Assembly: GCA_905250075.1 (NCBI GenBank)
Contig: CAJNOP010000009.1
Coordinates: 861,055-925,054 of the forward strand
Source of the DNA: Rotaria sp. Silwood1
Lineage: Eukaryota; Rotifera; Eurotatoria; Philodinida; Philodinidae
DNA: 64,000 nucleotides
Direction: 5' to 3'
The notes under the pieces are model-generated. The model was not told the DNA's origin. It did no database searches and worked only from the letters and a program-made list of their open reading frames with translations. A program made the translations under genes and the position numbers. This document shows, piece after piece, positions 62,737 to 64,000 of this stretch; position 1 is the first letter of the stretch, and each line of letters begins with the position of its first letter.

Positions 62737-64000
62737 CAGGTATCATTATACAATGTCTTACGATCGCCATTTCCGCACAACATCCTCATCATTCAATTTC
62801 GACCATCTCATTCCAATTATCGGTCATTTTTATCTCGTCATCCGCTATTGCAGTTTCCGAATACTTCGGAAAACAGCAGTCATGTAGCTTATCCGAGCAG
62901 TAATGATTCGATTCTTTATCATCCTCTTCAACCAGAACGGAATCCTCATCCAAAAGATCCGTCATTTTTGTCTCGTCATTCGCTATTGCCGTTTCCGAAC
63001 ACTTCGGAACACAGCAGCCATATAGCTTATCCGAGCAATAATGACTTGATCAATCATCATCCCCAACAACCACAATTGAATTCTCATGTACGTTTTTTAA
63101 ATCGATCAATCGAAACTTGTCCAAAACATTTAACGGGTAAAAAACGTACTAAATGGTTAAAAGCTGGTGAAAAAGCTCAAAAGAACAATCAAATATTGAA
63201 CAATCACGACGCTTTCTATTGGCCTGAATCACACTACGGTCATCCAATCCACATTCACCATCAAACACCATTACATATTATTCAATCTCTTATACAAGAA
63301 ATTTCAGATGTTCATCTTTTTACTATTGACACCGAATCAGATAAACCAACTATACGACAACCAAAACCAGTTCCTGCGTTGATACAAATACAGGCAATTC
63401 ATAATGAAACTCTATCAACTGTAATACTAATAGAAGTACGTCATTTACCTTCTTCATCAACTCCATTATTTTCCAACAATATCATTTATTTGATCCATCC
63501 AACATTACTAATCCACAAAACATGCAAACCTTTTTTACACGAGAGTGGAATAAAATCCACCCACATACACCAGAATGCACTAATCATCATCAAGCAATCG
63601 AAAATAATAATCGAACTGATGATTTTCTCATATGCCTGGTAAACACTGATGATTTAGACATCGATTATAATTCAACTGATCTTACTGCTGATTATAACAC
63701 ATGTACCTGCCCTACTTCAATACGACCGTATAAGACCACAAATTCCATCTGGTCTCTTCAGAAAGCCATCCAATATACGTTTGATAAAGCTTTAGATAAA
63801 TCATCGACATTGAACATCTGGTCTTGTGGACTTGATTCATCATTACAGACATCAAATACTAGTGAAGATAAATGTGCTCGAGAATCATTAATTACCTATG
63901 CGATAAATGATCTCTTCGCCGTAACTCAGCTATATTTTCATTTTAGTAAATCAAATATTCAGAGTCAAACTTCTACCAGTTTACCTCATTTGAATACAAT
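62737..64000 (+). pseudogene. DEDDy-type 3'-5' exonuclease ORF (ORF3), frame-broken and 3' partial
   Basis: The open frame begins after a stop at 62734-62736 with no ATG nearby, so its true start is unknown. The N-terminal part is low complexity with a 138 bp tandem duplication. ExoI is FTIDTESD at about 63322-63345 (D-x-E), followed by PALIQIQAI and VILIEVRHLP as expected of the RNase D/WRN fold. At about 63465-63475 the homologous frame shifts by -1, and the segment that should carry ExoII is missing, consistent with a small deletion. In the new frame, LFDPSNITNPQN, SIWSLQKAIQY and NIWSCGLD lead to ExoIII YAIND at 63897-63911 (Y-x3-D), then LFAVTQLYF. Exonucleases of this type occur as ORF3 in bdelloid LTR elements and Athena elements (published). 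Proposed activities, 3' trimming of RNA or single-stranded DNA, are untested. Confidence 0.75.
62823..63098 (+). repeat. Tandem duplication, 138 bp period
   Basis: GTTTCCGAATACTTCGGAA at 62853 recurs as GTTTCCGAACACTTCGGAA at 62991, and the flanks (TCATTTTTATCTCGTCATCC versus TCATTTTTGTCTCGTCATTC) recur likewise. The period of 46 codons keeps the exonuclease ORF frame. The copies are diverged by scattered substitutions. Confidence 0.85.

Larger units (their letters stand above)
58960..64000 (+). mobile_element. Ty3/gypsy-like LTR retrotransposon with DEDDy exonuclease ORF, right end outside window
   Basis: Order: putative 5' LTR, primer-binding site, gag, protease and the start of reverse transcriptase, then an exonuclease ORF. 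Gag and the protease/RT-start motifs place it with Ty3/gypsy-like elements. A DEDDy exonuclease as a third ORF has been described for bdelloid rotifer LTR elements and Athena elements. The RT catalytic core, RNase H and integrase are not seen between 62720 and 62740, where they should lie. Gag has an in-frame TAG and the exonuclease has a frame break. This is therefore a deleted, probably inactive copy, although the LTR and the gag/pro region are well preserved. The 3' LTR and target duplication are beyond the window. Confidence 0.85.

Noticed and set aside
1-64000. CRISPR arrays, bacterial operons, ribosomal RNA genes
   Set aside because: No regularly spaced identical repeats, no rRNA-like conserved blocks, and all recognised genes are spliced eukaryotic genes or a retrotransposon.

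Overview
The window is AT-rich animal DNA, most likely from a bdelloid rotifer. Genes are split by many short GT-AG introns (about 45-75 bp) with occasional introns of 0.5-2.2 kb. All recognised cellular genes are metazoan families: an ABCB exporter, Arkadia, a fatty-acid transport protein, ZNHIT2, an annexin, PICALM/AP180 and an IAP. The right end holds an LTR retrotransposon carrying a DEDDy-type exonuclease as an extra ORF. That combination has been described from bdelloid rotifers, and it is the strongest lineage clue. The species cannot be named from the sequence.

Layout. 1-6979 (+): full-type ABCB multidrug transporter, missing only its first N-terminal residues off the left edge. 6980-15699: long gene-poor stretch containing a 1.1 kb hAT-like non-autonomous element and degenerate GT-rich blocks. 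15700-17809 (+): Arkadia/RNF111-like RING-H2 ubiquitin ligase. 18487-24005 (+): SLC27A/FATP acyl-CoA synthetase-transporter with a 2.2 kb intron. 25160-25425: palindromic MITE. 25924-29132 (+): ZNHIT2. 29347-33493 (+): an unusual annexin whose core is preceded by about 520 residues of coiled coil resembling an intermediate-filament rod. 34956-35840 (+): intronless membrane protein of unknown family. 37909-38964 (-): RING/TRAF-zinc-finger protein with an unnamed C-terminal domain. 39454-39644: small hAT-like MITE. 40720-48404 (-): PICALM/AP180 clathrin adaptor in 16 coding exons. 50976-51251 (-): orphan IAP-type RING exon. 55071-56044 (+): IAP with two BIR domains and a RING. 56852-56978: palindromic MITE. 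58960-64000: Ty3/gypsy-like LTR retrotransposon, running off the right edge.

The cellular genes do not form an obvious pathway cluster; they are ordinary unlinked animal genes in membrane transport, ubiquitin signalling, endocytosis and apoptosis control. The most unusual items are the rod-annexin fusion and the retrotransposon. The retrotransposon has a duplicated capsid segment in Gag, a canonical -1 slippery heptamer directly before the Gag stop, an in-frame amber codon, no visible RT catalytic core, RNase H or integrase, and an exonuclease ORF that keeps its ExoI and ExoIII motifs but is broken between them. It therefore looks like a decayed copy.

Exon boundaries were read by eye from splice consensus, reading-frame phase and remembered family sequence patterns. 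They have not been tested against transcripts.
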